Source: Parietaria judaica | Lineage: Eukaryota > Streptophyta > Magnoliopsida > Rosales > Urticaceae | Direction of reading: 5' to 3' | Length of the DNA stretch: 64,000 nucleotides | NCBI GenBank assembly: GCA_954871525.1 | Contig: OX940861.1 | Span: forward strand, 35,663,201 to 35,727,200 | In this document: positions 1 through 10,683 of the stretch, one piece after another | Layout: each line of letters starts with the position of its first letter | Position numbering within the stretch: the first letter of the stretch is position 1 | The notes under the pieces: model-generated | What the model was told of the DNA's origin: nothing | The model's database searches: none | Seen by the model: the letters and a program-made list of their open reading frames with translations, nothing else | Program-made: the position numbers and the translations under genes

Positions 1-945
1 AGACGGCGAAAAGGCCGAAGGCAAAAATGCCAAGCCGCGATGAGCCCGGTGTTACCGACAAGCTCATCGCCGCCAAAAAGAGAAAAAAAATGCTACGGCA
101 AAAATGCCAAGGCGCTATGAGCCCGGTGTTACCGACAAGCTCATCGCCGCCAAAAAGAGAAAGAAAAAAATGCTACGGCAAAAATGCCAAGGCGCTATGA
201 GCCCGGTGTTACCGACAAGCTCATCGCCGCCAAAAGAGAAAAAAAAATGCTACGGCAACAATGCCAAGCCGCGATGAGCCCGGTGTTACCGACAAGCTCA
301 TCGCCGCCAAAAAGAGAAAAAAAAAATGCTACGGCAACAATGCCAAGCCGCGATGAGACCGGTGTTACCGACAAGCTCATCGCCGCCAAAAGAGAAAAAA
401 AATGCTACGGCAACAATGCCAAGCCGCGATGAGCCCGGTGTTACCGACAAGCTCATCGCCGCCAAAAAGAGAAAAAAAAATGCTACGGCAAAAATGCCAA
501 GGCGCTATGAGCCCGGTGTTACCGACAAGCTCATCGCCGCCAAAAAGAGAAAAAAAAATGCTACGGCAACAATGCCAAGCCGCGATGAGCCCGGTGTTAC
601 CGACAAGCTCATCGCCGCCAAAAAGAGAAAAAAAAATGCTACGGCAAAAATGCCAAGGCGCTATGAGCCCGGTGTTACCGACAAGCTCATCGCCGCCAAA
701 AAGAGAAAAAAAAAATGCTACGGCAAAAATGCCAAGGCGCTATGAGCCCGGTGTTACCGACAAGCTCATCGCCGCCAAAAGAGAAAGAAAAAAAAATGCT
801 ACGGCAAAAATGCCAAGCCGCGATGAGTCAGGTGTTACCGACAAGCTCATCGCCGCCAAAAGAGAAAAGCTACCACGGCGAAAATGAGCCCGGTGTCACC
901 GACAGGCTCTTCGCCAAAAAAAATAAAAAAAAAAAAAAATATTGA
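1..945. repeat. 77-bp minisatellite array, about 12 copies
   Basis: Tandem array of 76-81 bp units. The shared core (TGAGCCCGGTGTTACCGAC) begins near 41, 118, 198, 275, 354, 430, 508, 585, 663, 743 and 824, with a shortened last unit near 884. Two unit subtypes alternate irregularly, one reading AAGCCGCGATGAG and the other AAGGCGCTATGAG. Length differences come mainly from the A-rich run that closes each unit. The array lies between the 3' end of an antisense gene and the pol region expected to the left of the window. Tat-lineage elements are known for hypervariable tandem repeats in this position. The overlapping open frames are by-products of a unit length near a multiple of three and are not taken as genes. 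Confidence 0.95.
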
Positions 946-1048
946 TACATTACATTGTCGCACTTAGAAATTGGCAGCTTTTACTGAAATATTTCTGTCT
1001 TTACAAATTGATACATTACATCTACAAAGTAGGTTACAAAAGGGAGAA

Positions 1049-4000
1049 TCAATCATCCCGAAGAACATTGTCGGCAACTTGCCCTACGACGAACTCCGCG
1101 CTCTCAACCAGGACATCTGTAAGAAACTTCTCCACCGCGGCATAATGTTTAGGATCTCGCTTCATGAACTCGAACATGATATCCGAAGGGGCCCCTACCG
1201 GCTCAGAGGCTCCAAACTTGTCATGCGCCTGGGATGCTTTATCATTTGGGTCCTCGGAGAGCGTGGCGACGGTGCGCAATATCATGTCCCTCGAGAACTC
1301 CTTAAGGATGGCAGAATGCTCGTCGTTCTCATCGAGAAACGATGCTAACACATCCTCGGCGGTCTTCATTGGACAAGAAACATGAAAAATCTCATCGACC
1401 TGCGAAAAGGAACTTGAAAATAGCCGAATAGCGATGAAAGAAAAACATATATAAAAAAAAAATGACAGACGTGTTGGCGACAAGGTAAACATGAAGAAAA
1501 TCCGCTACTTCATTGATAAAATTGTCGGAGGAACTACAAAATGGCCCATCCTTATCGGGCACATGGAATAAAAGAAACTAAAGAAAGCAAAAGGAAAACA
1601 ATTAAGGGGCTAAGAAATCTCCTCTTCCCGTACCGCTTCGCCCGATGAAGAGACGACCCCATCATTCGTCCCGTACTCATCAAGGCCGTCGGACGCCGAG
1701 GGAAGGTCCCCCGCGACGCAGCGAGATATCCAATCGGCGTCGAGAGGTGGAGGGTTGCACGGAGTAAGCGGAGGTGAGCCAGGGTCGAGGGCGGATTTGC
1801 CATCCAGCTCCTTGGCCTTGGCGTCATTCTTATCCCGGATCTCGCACCACCTCGGAAGACGATGGAGAAGACTCCCTACGGTCGTCGCGGGCGGAAGCTT
1901 CTCGAGGAGGCGAATATTGGCCCCGTACGCGGCAGTGAAGCGATGAGCGTTGATGGATTCCTCCAATGCTGCATATCTCTCCGCCGCACACCCCACCTTG
2001 CTCTGGGACCTCTCGAAGAGACGAAGGCGCGCCTCGCGCTCGGAGTTCGCCTCCACCTGTGAAACCTCAAGATCCCCAGCAAGACGCTTCAGGGTGGAAG
2101 AAACCCGAGAAACGAGCCGGCTCTCTTGCTCAGCCGGCGTGCCCACCGCTTTGCTGATTCGAGCCAACCTCGATTCCTTCGTTTCAAGAGCCCGGGAGTA
2201 ACTTTGGGTTATGCGAGCGTGGCGTTTCTCCTCCTCGATAAGCTCACGTTTGCACTCCTCGATCTCCCTCTCCGCATTGGCCTTATAATCGGCAAATTCA
2301 GCCTCCAGAGCCAGGCGAAGGGAGGTCTCCCTCTCTAGTAAAGCCTTCGTGGCGTCCAGGTCACGGGCGGCCCGCTCGGCCGACTCGCGGTGTCTCCGCT
2401 CCCCGAGAAGGGTTTGCTCAAGACGCGCTTCGGTCTCATTCAACGTCGTCTTGATCTGCATGGCCTCTTGGCAGGCCGTGAAAGCATTTTCGTGTTCACC
2501 AAGCACGGCAGCATTAAGGCGCGCAAAGGCCTTGAAGAACATGGGCTTGAGGATAACCTTCAATATCGCCTACACACGCCCCAGACTGAAGCGTAGAGGG
2601 TTCAAGCCAAACCAGATCCCGAAGAACCCGAAGGGAATATTTTTTCCACTCCTCAGACGAAGAATTCGGAGTGGGAACGACCGAAAAGCGCTCCGGAACG
2701 AGACGAGCATCGAGCGCCTTCCCGGAGTCAGAGAAAGGGGATGACGCCGGGAAAAATGAATCCCCCTTAGGATCGGCAGAAATGCGAGGAGGAAGCGAAG
2801 AGGGGCCAACACCGGCTGCCGACTCCGAAGAACATCCCGTTTGAAGCATCTCGGGGAGGGCAGAAGTTTCAGAAAGAAATGCGTCCAGAGAAGGGTCACT
2901 CCCTTCTTCGGAACGCCCCTCGGCCCGAACCTCTTTGAGAAGAGGACGAGGCTCCCTCGAAGTCCCCGATTGCCCGACAGGCTCCAAGGCGAGAAGCACG
3001 TCGACATTTTCAGACGCTTCATGGGACAGCGCAGGCGTTTCGGCGGGCGAAGGGATGGCCACCGAAGCGGTCCCCACGGCGAGGTTGGAAAACGTCTCGG
3101 GAAAAGCCTCGGAAAAAGTAGGCAAATCGGGACGACCCGGAGCCTAAAATCACAGAAATATCAGACCTCAACAGTGCAAATCTCACAAAAGAAGGAAAGA
3201 AAAGAATCAAAGGATACCTCAAGGGCCGGATGAGCCGACGGCGGCACCACATCGTCAAAGTCCTCGTCGAAATTGAACCTCTCACGGGAAGGCTTAGAGG
3301 GACGAGCGTCTCCGTCGGCCGGCTGGGCGGGCTGATCGGCCTCACCGGGGGGAGTTGGAACAGAAAGAATCGGGACTGCTTCCCCGATAAGAGCCCCCCC
3401 ATCTTTCGAAGCGACAGAGACAATCTCCGAAGCTGGAGAGGCTACCTTAGTTTCCTTAGGTAAATCGGAAACCTTGATTCTCTTCGGGGGAGGGGCTTCT
3501 TGCACCTCTCCGGATGCATGCCTCTTCGGAGCAGCCTTATCGCGAGAAGACTCTTGCGAGGAAGCGTGAGCCTCCGGGTCACGAGGAACCCCCGAAGAAC
3601 GAGGAACCTCGTGAGAACGAGATGCTCCCGAGGAGCGCCGATTTTCCGATGAGCAAGGAGCGTCGGCGTCCTGCTTATTTTTCGACCGTCGCTCAGTGCT
3701 AACTCCTTCAGGCGGGGGTTTATCGTGAGAAAGCATTCTATCGCTCCCACTCCGAGGTACGAGACCGAGATTACCTGCCTTCGACAAATTTTTCTGGATT
3801 CCGGAGGGTTTCTTGACGAGCCGCTCCGCCTGACGTGGCGAAATCGCGCCGCCTTCGCGAGGAACCAATGGAGATTTCCTTTTTGGCTTAAGAGTTTTTC
3901 GCCGAACAGGAGGCGAAGAACCACCTTCTATTTCTTCGAGACGAAACCCCGCCTGCCATAAACTGCGATGAGGCGGACTTGTGATGTGACAGAGCCGATA

Positions 4001-4681
4001 AACCCCGGAGTCCCGAACTCGGGTACCAACAAAATCCACCGTCCAATTCCGACGGGGGTTGTCTAGAAGGGCCTTGACCACCTTACCGAAGCGCTCTTCG
4101 GCTTCTTGGTTGGCGATAGGCTTAAACTTGGGCAGCTCCTGATCGATGATCCACTCCGTCGGCAAAGCGTCATAATGCGGCCCGAAGGAAAACCGGTCCA
4201 GCGACGCGAAGAAATACCTGTTCTCCCACCCGGACTCGTTGTTGGGCGTATTCTCGATGACGTGGGGGCTCACAATATGCGAGAGGAAGAGACGACCCAA
4301 GTTCTTCGGGTTCTTTGTCCACTTGAAGAGCCGCATCAGGTCCTCCAGGGTGAGAGTCACCTTCTGCTCGAGAGCAATGGCAAGCGTGCAGAGGAGGAGG
4401 CGGATAGAATTGGGACTAACCTGGGTGATAGGCACCCTGTAGGCGTGGAGGAAGGAGATGATGAGATGCGGCACGGGAAGATGCAATTCCACCGATCGGA
4501 AGAAATGCTCGTAAAGAGCCACATAGCCCTCTGGAGGCTCATCGGCAAGCTCGCCGGCGCGGGGAAGTCGGAGGTAGCAAGGTTGGCTGTCAACATAATC
4601 TCTTTTCAGAGATTCCAGATGCTTCTCGGTCATGATGGACTTGGGGGACCGAGTCTTAAAAATCCTCCCAACCTGAGACAT
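1049..4681 (-). CDS. Antisense spliced extra gene of a Tat element (PF04195-like N-terminus, coiled-coil C-terminal part)
   Basis: A multi-exon gene opposite to its host retrotransposon. Exon 1 runs 4681-3218, starting at ATG (MSQVGRIF). A 74-bp GT-AG intron (3217-3144) joins exon 1 after ...HPALE in phase 0 to exon 2 at 3143 (APGRPD...). An acceptor-like TAG at 2572-2570 opens exon 3 at 2569 in frame; its donor is ambiguous and could instead be a frameshift. Exon 3 runs to a donor near 1638. The last exon begins at 1399 after a pyrimidine-rich CGCAG acceptor and ends at the stop at 1049. Residues about 45-130 resemble the 'putative gypsy type transposon' family (PF04195), with helices around HLPVPHLIISFLHAYRV. 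The middle is Ser/Pro/Arg-rich and probably disordered. Exon 3 encodes a Glu/Arg/Leu-rich coiled coil. Function is unknown. Such antisense ORFs are known in Tat elements and may be captured genes or antisense regulators. Confidence 0.7.
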
Positions 4682-5095
4682 GTTTTCACTAATGCCGAAC
4701 GAAGAAGAAGGACAGGTCCGAAAGTTCTTGGAAGCAAGAGAAAATTTCGAAAAAAGTGAATCGCAAAGAAAAATGCAGAGAGCTCTGGGAATGTCGGAGA
4801 AGAAAATGTTTGAATCAGAGGCAAACTCCAAATTTATAAGAAGAAGGCACCCGGAGTTAAAGAGTCGCTTTTGGATCCAACGGCCCAAGATTGAAGTGAA
4901 AGAAATAATTAACGGTGGAGATCAAAAGGCCGTTGCAAAACCCACAAAAGCACTCAAGTGCGAAGAAAATCCCGCATTTAATGCTGATAGGATTGACATC
5001 GGTCTTCGAGAACTGACAGCCTGGAAAAGCGCGCAAATCGGGGACAAAGGACAGCACACGCTCGAGAATCGGAAGAGTCTTCGAGAGTTGAGTCC

Positions 5096-5160
5096 CTTCG
5101 GGGACATAACTTCTTCGAGGATACAACCTCTTCGCAGACATAACCTCTTCGGGATATGCC
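5096..5160. repeat. Short tandem repeat upstream of the antisense gene
   Basis: Four degenerate copies of a roughly 17-20 bp unit of the type CTTCGGGGACATAAC. They lie between the 3' LTR and the start of the antisense gene. This is where a promoter for that gene would have to lie, but no clear TATA box was identified. Confidence 0.5.
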
Positions 5161-5229
5161 TTATCGGAGCGCGTTTTAAATTCGTGATACGCAAGAAGTA
5201 GGAAAGCTTTGTCGGAATTGGCTTTGTTT

Positions 5230-5271
5230 ATTTTACCAAGTGTTTCACACTTGATAAAATGGGGGACTAAC
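5230..5271 (+). promoter_or_regulatory. Hairpin plus polypurine tract before the 3' LTR
   Basis: A 31-nt hairpin (arms ATTTTACCAAGTGT and ACACTTGATAAAAT, loop TTC) is followed at once by GGGGGACTAAC, the plus-strand primer (polypurine tract) for reverse transcription. The same hairpin and tract precede the 3' LTR of the second Tat element at 57052-57092, which supports a conserved role. Confidence 0.75.
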
Positions 5272-6007
5272 TGTTAAGGTCAGTTTTTTTTAAATCATCC
5301 CTCAACACTTCCGATGTCGTTTTATGCCCAAATGACGGAAAGTAGAGGCAAGGATACTCGTAGATTCGAGGCCCACCAAAAGTAGAGCAGTTTAAGGCCC
5401 AATAGCGATAAGGCCCAAGAAGATTGAGGCCTGCCAGCGTGAAGACACCTCATCGCATCATATCAACAAAGCTTATCGGGAAGCAAGACCTTATCGCCCA
5501 AGGGAGCGTATCGGACGAAGCCTCGTCGAAGGCGAGGTTCATCGGAAGAAACCCAATCAAATAAAAAAGGAAGCAGATCGAGATCACGGAAAAGAAGGAA
5601 GTTCAGTCATTCAGTTGAAGATTTCGTGGGATATCCAACGAAATTCATGGAAAGATAATAGCAATCAGAGCTAGAGAAAGGGAAACCCTAGCACGATTTG
5701 TGGGATTAATCTAGAAACTCTAAGCCTATAAATATGCATGTAAACTCGTTGTTCAAGGAAGGCGGGGGGAGTATTATTTTTAGCCGTGAGTTTTGAGAGA
5801 GAAAGTCTTGTGTTCTCGAGTTTGCTTATTCATAGTATTCTCGATTTCCTAAGAGCTAGAGGGTGTAATCTTCGATTGTCCAAGCTATAAACGAAAGAAA
5901 CCGAGTCCTCTCGAAATCATAATAAAGCAAGAGTAATCGCGTTCATATTTATTTGTGTTCTTTCAACTATTCTTGTGATTGTAAGGCGTCCCAAATCGCC
6001 CTCTACA
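5272..6007 (+). repeat. 3' LTR of the left Tat element
   Basis: 736 bp, starting TGTTAAGG and ending CCCTCTACA. A TATA-like CCTATAAATATGC lies at 5725-5737 and an AATAAA-type signal near 5918, giving a plausible U3-R-U5 order. The ends correspond to those of the 56292-57051 LTR and the 8303-9118 solo LTR, although the middle has diverged strongly. Confidence 0.85.
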
Positions 6008-6096
6008 ATCCAAATCTGGCAATTGAGAGATTCCACAATCAAAGGGATTAAAGGCACAACGGATACCTTCAATCAGATCAATTCTAGCTCCAATAA

Positions 6097-6135
<39 letters not shown>

Positions 6136-6936
6136 TGAGTTGGCTTATCGTTGTAATAACTCTATAGAAGATCTTTTACTGCAACTGCGAATCTCGTCCG
6201 TAAATGCACGGATCTTCAGCAACTTGTCGAACCTTCTGTTGTCTTGATAAGTCTTTCAAACAATCTGTTAACTAAACATATTGACAAAACAAAGAACTAA
6301 ACAATGTTCTTACAGCGAAAACCACCACACATATAAATATGCATAACCTTGCAAATTATAGTGAGCATTATTTTCTTAAATTATGGTGAGGATTACAAGC
6401 TCACCATATAAATTGCATCATAAGCTCTTTTACCATCTATAGATATGCATTAGCAAGCTTTTTATGTCATTACAAAAAGAGTTGGTATTTATAAAGCAGT
6501 GGGATTTACGTAATGAAAATGACGTGCCACAGTATAGAGTAGAAACGGCCCGACAAAACAAACTCATCGTTTTTTTGCGATGAAGTGTTGGGATTTCGGC
6601 ATAATTCCATCATTTTGAGTATAAAAAAACCACTTTAATTTCTGAAGCGAGTTGCAATTTTCATAAATTCAATCCACTTTTCCATGTTTTCATTTGTTTT
6701 TTAATTTCCGCATATTCATTGGTTTTATTTGTTTTATTATTTGACTTTACCGCATTTATTTGCTTTCTCTTTTCTCCTTTCATCCATAGGTAAGGAGGGT
6801 TTTATAAATACCTCATAATACCTAATTTCCTATTAATTTATTTATAGGTTAAAAAAATTGAGTTTTAAATAATCTTTTCTCGTATTGATTTTGTTGTAGT
6901 GGAGTTTATTGGGGATATTTTTTTTTTTGCATTAAA
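6008..6936. other. Flanking sequence without a supported gene; (ATG)12 microsatellite
   Basis: AT-rich sequence between the Tat LTR and the first Helitron-like terminus. An (ATG)12 microsatellite occupies 6098-6133. A 90-codon open frame crosses it, with a Met run followed by a short Leu/Ser/Asn-rich tail. It has no recognisable domain and is not called as a gene. Confidence 0.6.
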
Positions 6937-7506
6937 TCTATATATTATAAAAGGAGGAAACAACTAATGACTTGACAAGTTTAGGTAAAGGTATTGAGAA
7001 TGTTAGTTACCCACATTTTACATGACATCATGTTGATTAGGTATTGAGATTTCTAATATTCTTAGAATTTTTATTTTTTTAATCATGCAGTTTATTAATA
7101 AATATATTCATAAATTTCATGCATTATTAACTTAATAAACAATTAGCATCATATTAACACAATAGCATATATAATTCCAACCGATCAGTAAGAAAACTAA
7201 GAGTCCCCAACATTAATTATAATCTATATATTATAAAAGGAGGAAACAACTAATGACATGATAAATTTAGGTAAAGGTATTGAGAATGTTAGTTACCCAC
7301 ATTTTACACGGCTTCATGTTGATTAGGTTTTGAGATTTCTAATATTCTTAGGATTTTTATTTTTTTAATCATGCAGTTTATTAATAAATATATTAATAAA
7401 TTTCATGCATTATTAACTTAATAAACAATTAGCATCATATTAATACAATAGCATATATAATTCCAACCGACCAGTAAGAAAACTAAAAGTCCCCAACATT
7501 AACTAT
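6935..7506 (+). repeat. Two tandem 286-bp units with a Helitron-like 5' tip
   Basis: Two direct copies (6935-7220 and 7221-7506), about 97% alike by eye. Each starts TCTATATATTATAAAAGG preceded by A. Plant Helitrons typically start with TC inside an A|T target, followed by an AT-rich tip of this kind. The doubled unit may be two 5' ends in tandem or a simple local duplication. Confidence 0.6.
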
Positions 7507-7895
7507 AATTAAAAAAATAAATAGAAATAGCACATGACAGTATATATGTCGATAGTTTTTGTTCATTTGTAGTCTACGCGTGCTTCCCAATTAAACAATA
7601 GTTGTGTAGAAGTCGAATCTCTCATTATTTTTGACACTTTGTTGAAAGCGGTCGCAAATTTTTTATCGTCATCAAGATCGGGTTTGAGATCAAGTTCATA
7701 CGATGGCCAGGCCTCAAGAGTACTCTGACATCATCGATTTGATTGCAAATGTCTGGCAACACGAGAAAACCGAAGTATGTTTTGTTTATGTTGTCGCGGT
7801 AAGGTACGTCAACCAGTCCTACTCTAAGGATATTTCGCTCGATCTATCGGCCGAAACTGAGCCATTTCTTTCTCGGCAGTGGTTGTTTGTCTCAA

Positions 7896-7951
<56 letters not shown>

Positions 7952-8218
7952 ATTTCATTTTATTCTCATAAAATATTTTTTTGACAGCGAGTTCACTTCA
8001 CCCATGTATTAAAGAATTTATAAAGCTTAGAAGAATATTATATAGCTCATAAATATATGATTTTTTTAATATCATTCTTCATTTTATTTTCGCTATTACT
8101 AATACTATAATATGTAATCACTAAAAAAAACGCGAGATTGAAGTACAAGAAAGCAGTGTTATCTTAGTGGATTTTGGGTGGGAACAACCAACCGAGTAAG
8201 ACCTATGCTTTGCGATGA
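7507..8218. other. Possible captured gene fragment plus (TA)n microsatellite
   Basis: Between the Helitron-like tips and the first 1.3-kb module. A short open frame at 7703-7900 (65 codons, MARPQEYSDIIDL...) has more balanced codon use than its surroundings. The opposite strand of the same stretch is also partly open. No family is recognised. A (TA)n run of about 25 units fills 7900-7949. This could be a gene fragment captured by the Helitron, but nothing proves it. Confidence 0.35.
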
Positions 8219-10082
8219 GGTTTTTATTTCTGAGTCATACTCCAAATTTTAAGACCTAAAATCAATGGCTTTTCGGTTCATATGGAAATTAGGGTAAATA
8301 TTTGTTGAGGGCGTTTTGTACACTGAACAATCACAAGGATTAACCCTTTCTTTAAAAGAAAGAGGTTCGGCTTTTCTCGTTTAATAACTAGGAACACTCA
8401 AAGACGAGGACAATATGATGAAAAGTGTGTTTGTATGTTGATATATTGCGAGTACATGTGCTTCTCTCCCTCTAGGTTTTTCCCAACCACCTACAAATGA
8501 GGCTGCTGAACTTGTCTTTTATAGAGCTTACATTTGCATTCCTAGGTTTTTGCCGCCCTTTGTCGCATCCAATCACTTAGCTTTCCTATGAGTGATTTGA
8601 GGAAAGCATGGTTAACCCATGCTCTGCATCATTTTAGGGTGGTTGGCCACGCTGGGTAGGTGGGATCAGCATGGGCTTCATTAAATGCACATCACGTCAG
8701 TTGTCATTCGGCGTCGCATGCCCTGTTGGCGATGCCTCTCGTCGATGCTTGGCACTTCCCCTCTTTTTGTGAGGCTCGATCCTTTCTCTCATCGAACTCG
8801 TGATCCTTCGTCTTCACCAACTCCTCACGTCGACCTTCGACTTTGCGACTGTCGTCTTCGTCGACTTCCCTCGTTGATCTTCGACCTCGCGGCTTGTCAT
8901 CGTCGACTTCCCTCGTCGATCTTCGACCTCGCGGCCATCTTCATCGCTGACTTCCCTCGTCGACCTTCGACCTTGCGCCTGTCGTCGTCGTCTTTTGATT
9001 CTTCCGTCGGTCCTTCTCGTCGTTCTTTGACATCCCTTGGATTCTGACGTCGCCTGCCCCTTCTCAAATTAGATCTGTGAATTGTTAAGGATGGATCCGT
9101 CCGGATCCGACCTTAACAATATTTTTAATTTTTTTAAAAAGTTTGTGTTTATTTGATTATTTGTGTAGTATTTTCATAAATATGTATTTCGTGTTTTAAA
9201 GTTTTATGTTTATGGTTTTAATCATATATATTTTGTTATGTTTAGGTTAATGAGGAACTACAAGGCGACTTAACGCAGTACATCAAGATATTAGAAATGG
9301 TAAAAAGTAAAATATGATTTTTGACGTTTGTGTTTATTTGATTATTTGTGTAGTATTTGTATGAGTATGTGTGTCGTCTTCTAAAGTTTATGTTCTTCAT
9401 AGTATTGTTTATCATAGATACAACAAGGTGACTTGACGTAGTAAAATCAAGGTATTGGAAATGGTAGAAATAGTCCCCGTTTATAATCATATGGAAAGAC
9501 CATGTAATGTATTGTACGTATTGATAATTCTTCCGTAGCTACTTCATTTTTTTATCTATAATGTTTATTAATTAACATGAAATTAGAAAAAGATGATGTT
9601 GCAAGATGCCACATCGTAAACAAAGAATTACGGCTGTATATATATATATAAGTATATAAGTTTATAAGCATTTTCATTGAAAAACAATCATTCCAGGTGA
9701 GGAGCCACATTTTATTATAACGACAGAGAAACATTGATTATGGTTCAATTGGTTCAATATTAAAAAAAACAATATTAAACAAAAAAAATATTGTTTATTC
9801 TTTTTTTTTAGTAAAATATTTTCTTTTACAGCACGTGTGTATATATATATATATAAACGAATAAAAAATTTGTTCATTACACGCCAAGTATGAATTAATC
9901 TTAAGTTTTATGATAAAAAAAATTCGAAAAACCAAAAGTTTTACAAAAAATTTACATTACAAAATATTTCTTTAAGAAATATATATTATTTTTCTTTTTT
10001 ATTTAAAAATAACAAAATAATGAGTTCAAATTTCGAAAAATGTGCAACAAAAAAATTAGTTTAGGGGGTATTGCATACAAGG
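8219..10082 (+). repeat. 1.3-kb tandem module, copy A (split by a solo LTR)
   Basis: First copy of a module repeated about four times. A solo LTR (8303-9118) lies inside it. Two exon-like segments stand out. Exon 1 (9246-9299, 18 codons, VNEELQGDLTQYIKILEM) is flanked by TTTAG acceptor and ATG|GTAAAA donor signals. Exon 2 (9452-9538, 28 codons plus stop, containing VEIVPVYNHMERPCNVLY) follows a CAAG acceptor. Both are in phase 0. The family of origin is not recognised. Confidence 0.7.
8303..9118 (-). mobile_element. Solo LTR of a Tat-related gypsy element
   Basis: 816 bp, bounded by TGTTGAGGGC and CCGACCTTAACA in + orientation and flanked by a perfect 5-bp target duplication ATATT (8298-8302 and 9119-9123). 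Removing it restores the sequence seen in the uninterrupted module copies. The ATTAAATGC-type blocks, the - strand TATA box (CTCTATAAAAG, near 8516-8526) and the terminal CCTTAACA match the LTR at 56292-57051. A 120-codon open frame inside (8685-9047) is an accident of its CTTCGACC-type repeats. Solo LTRs arise by recombination between the two LTRs of one element. Confidence 0.88.
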
Positions 10083-10683
10083 TAGGGGTGTAACCGGAGC
10101 GGATATCCGGTTTTTCGGAACTACCCGAATCCGGATCCGAAAAACCGGATATCCGAAAATCGATATCCGGATCCGGATCCGAAAAACCGGATATATCCGG
10201 AAATCCGGATATCTAATTTCAAAACCCGGATCCGATATCCGAATCCGGTTTTAAAACCGGATCCGGATATTATCCGAATATCCGGATCCGGTTTTTATTT
10301 ATTAAAAAAAAAAGAGAGATAAAACGTTAGTTTTAACTACTAAAAAACTCGTACAAGTCTACATATTTTCTTGTTGTCCAAAAAACCGAACAAATCTAAT
10401 GCATATTATCACATAATACATATAAAATTAAAAATGCATTCAAATCGTCGTCTTCAAATCGACAAGAATAGAGTCACCTAAACCTAAAGAATTAAAATAT
10501 ATTAAAAAAAATAAAAAATTAAAATAAACCGGGTTTAAAACCGGATACGGATATCCGGATTTTATAAAATCAAAACCCGTATCCGAATCCGGTTTTTAAT
10601 CCGGATCCGGATATCCGAATCCGGTTTTCGGATACGGATTCGGATTCGGATTCGGATTTTAAGATCGGATACGGATACGGATT
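10083..10683. mobile_element. hAT-like remnant with dense ATCCGG motif array
   Basis: Begins TAGGGGTG, a tip common among plant hAT-type elements. It continues with dozens of overlapping ATCC, CCGG and GGATATCC palindromes in two inverted blocks (10096-10290 and 10530-10680) around an AT-rich core. Such subterminal repeats are typical transposase-binding regions. A matching CACCCCTA right tip and an 8-bp duplication are not seen, so the right end is probably deleted. A diverged piece of the same motif class lies inside the MULE at about 28330-28430. Confidence 0.5.

Larger units (their letters stand above)
1..6007 (+). mobile_element. 3' part of a Ty3/gypsy Tat-lineage LTR retrotransposon
   Basis: Only the 3' portion is present; gag-pol and the 5' LTR would lie left of the window. 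The order is minisatellite, antisense spliced gene, hairpin plus polypurine tract, then a 736-bp 3' LTR. The LTR start and end match the LTR of the complete Tat element on the - strand at 56292-64000: a TGTTAAGGTC start, a CTCAACAC block about 35 bases in, and a CCCTCTACA end. An antisense extra ORF and tandem repeats between integrase and the 3' LTR are both known traits of the Tat lineage. The five bases after the LTR are ATCCA, but the matching target duplication would be outside the window. Confidence 0.85.

Noticed and set aside
184..945. Several overlapping open frames of 76-161 codons in the first 945 bases
   Set aside because: They are periodic by-products of the 77-bp minisatellite, occur in several frames and shift with the A-run length.
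1..945. CRISPR-like array
   Set aside because: Units are contiguous 76-81 bp tandem repeats without unique spacers, in a plant retrotransposon.
5975..6247. Open frame with a run of 12 Met
   Set aside because: It is created by an (ATG)12 microsatellite and lacks any domain or codon signal.
8685..9047. 120-codon protein-like frame rich in Arg, Ser and Leu
   Set aside because: It lies wholly inside a solo LTR and comes from CTTCGACC-type repeats.
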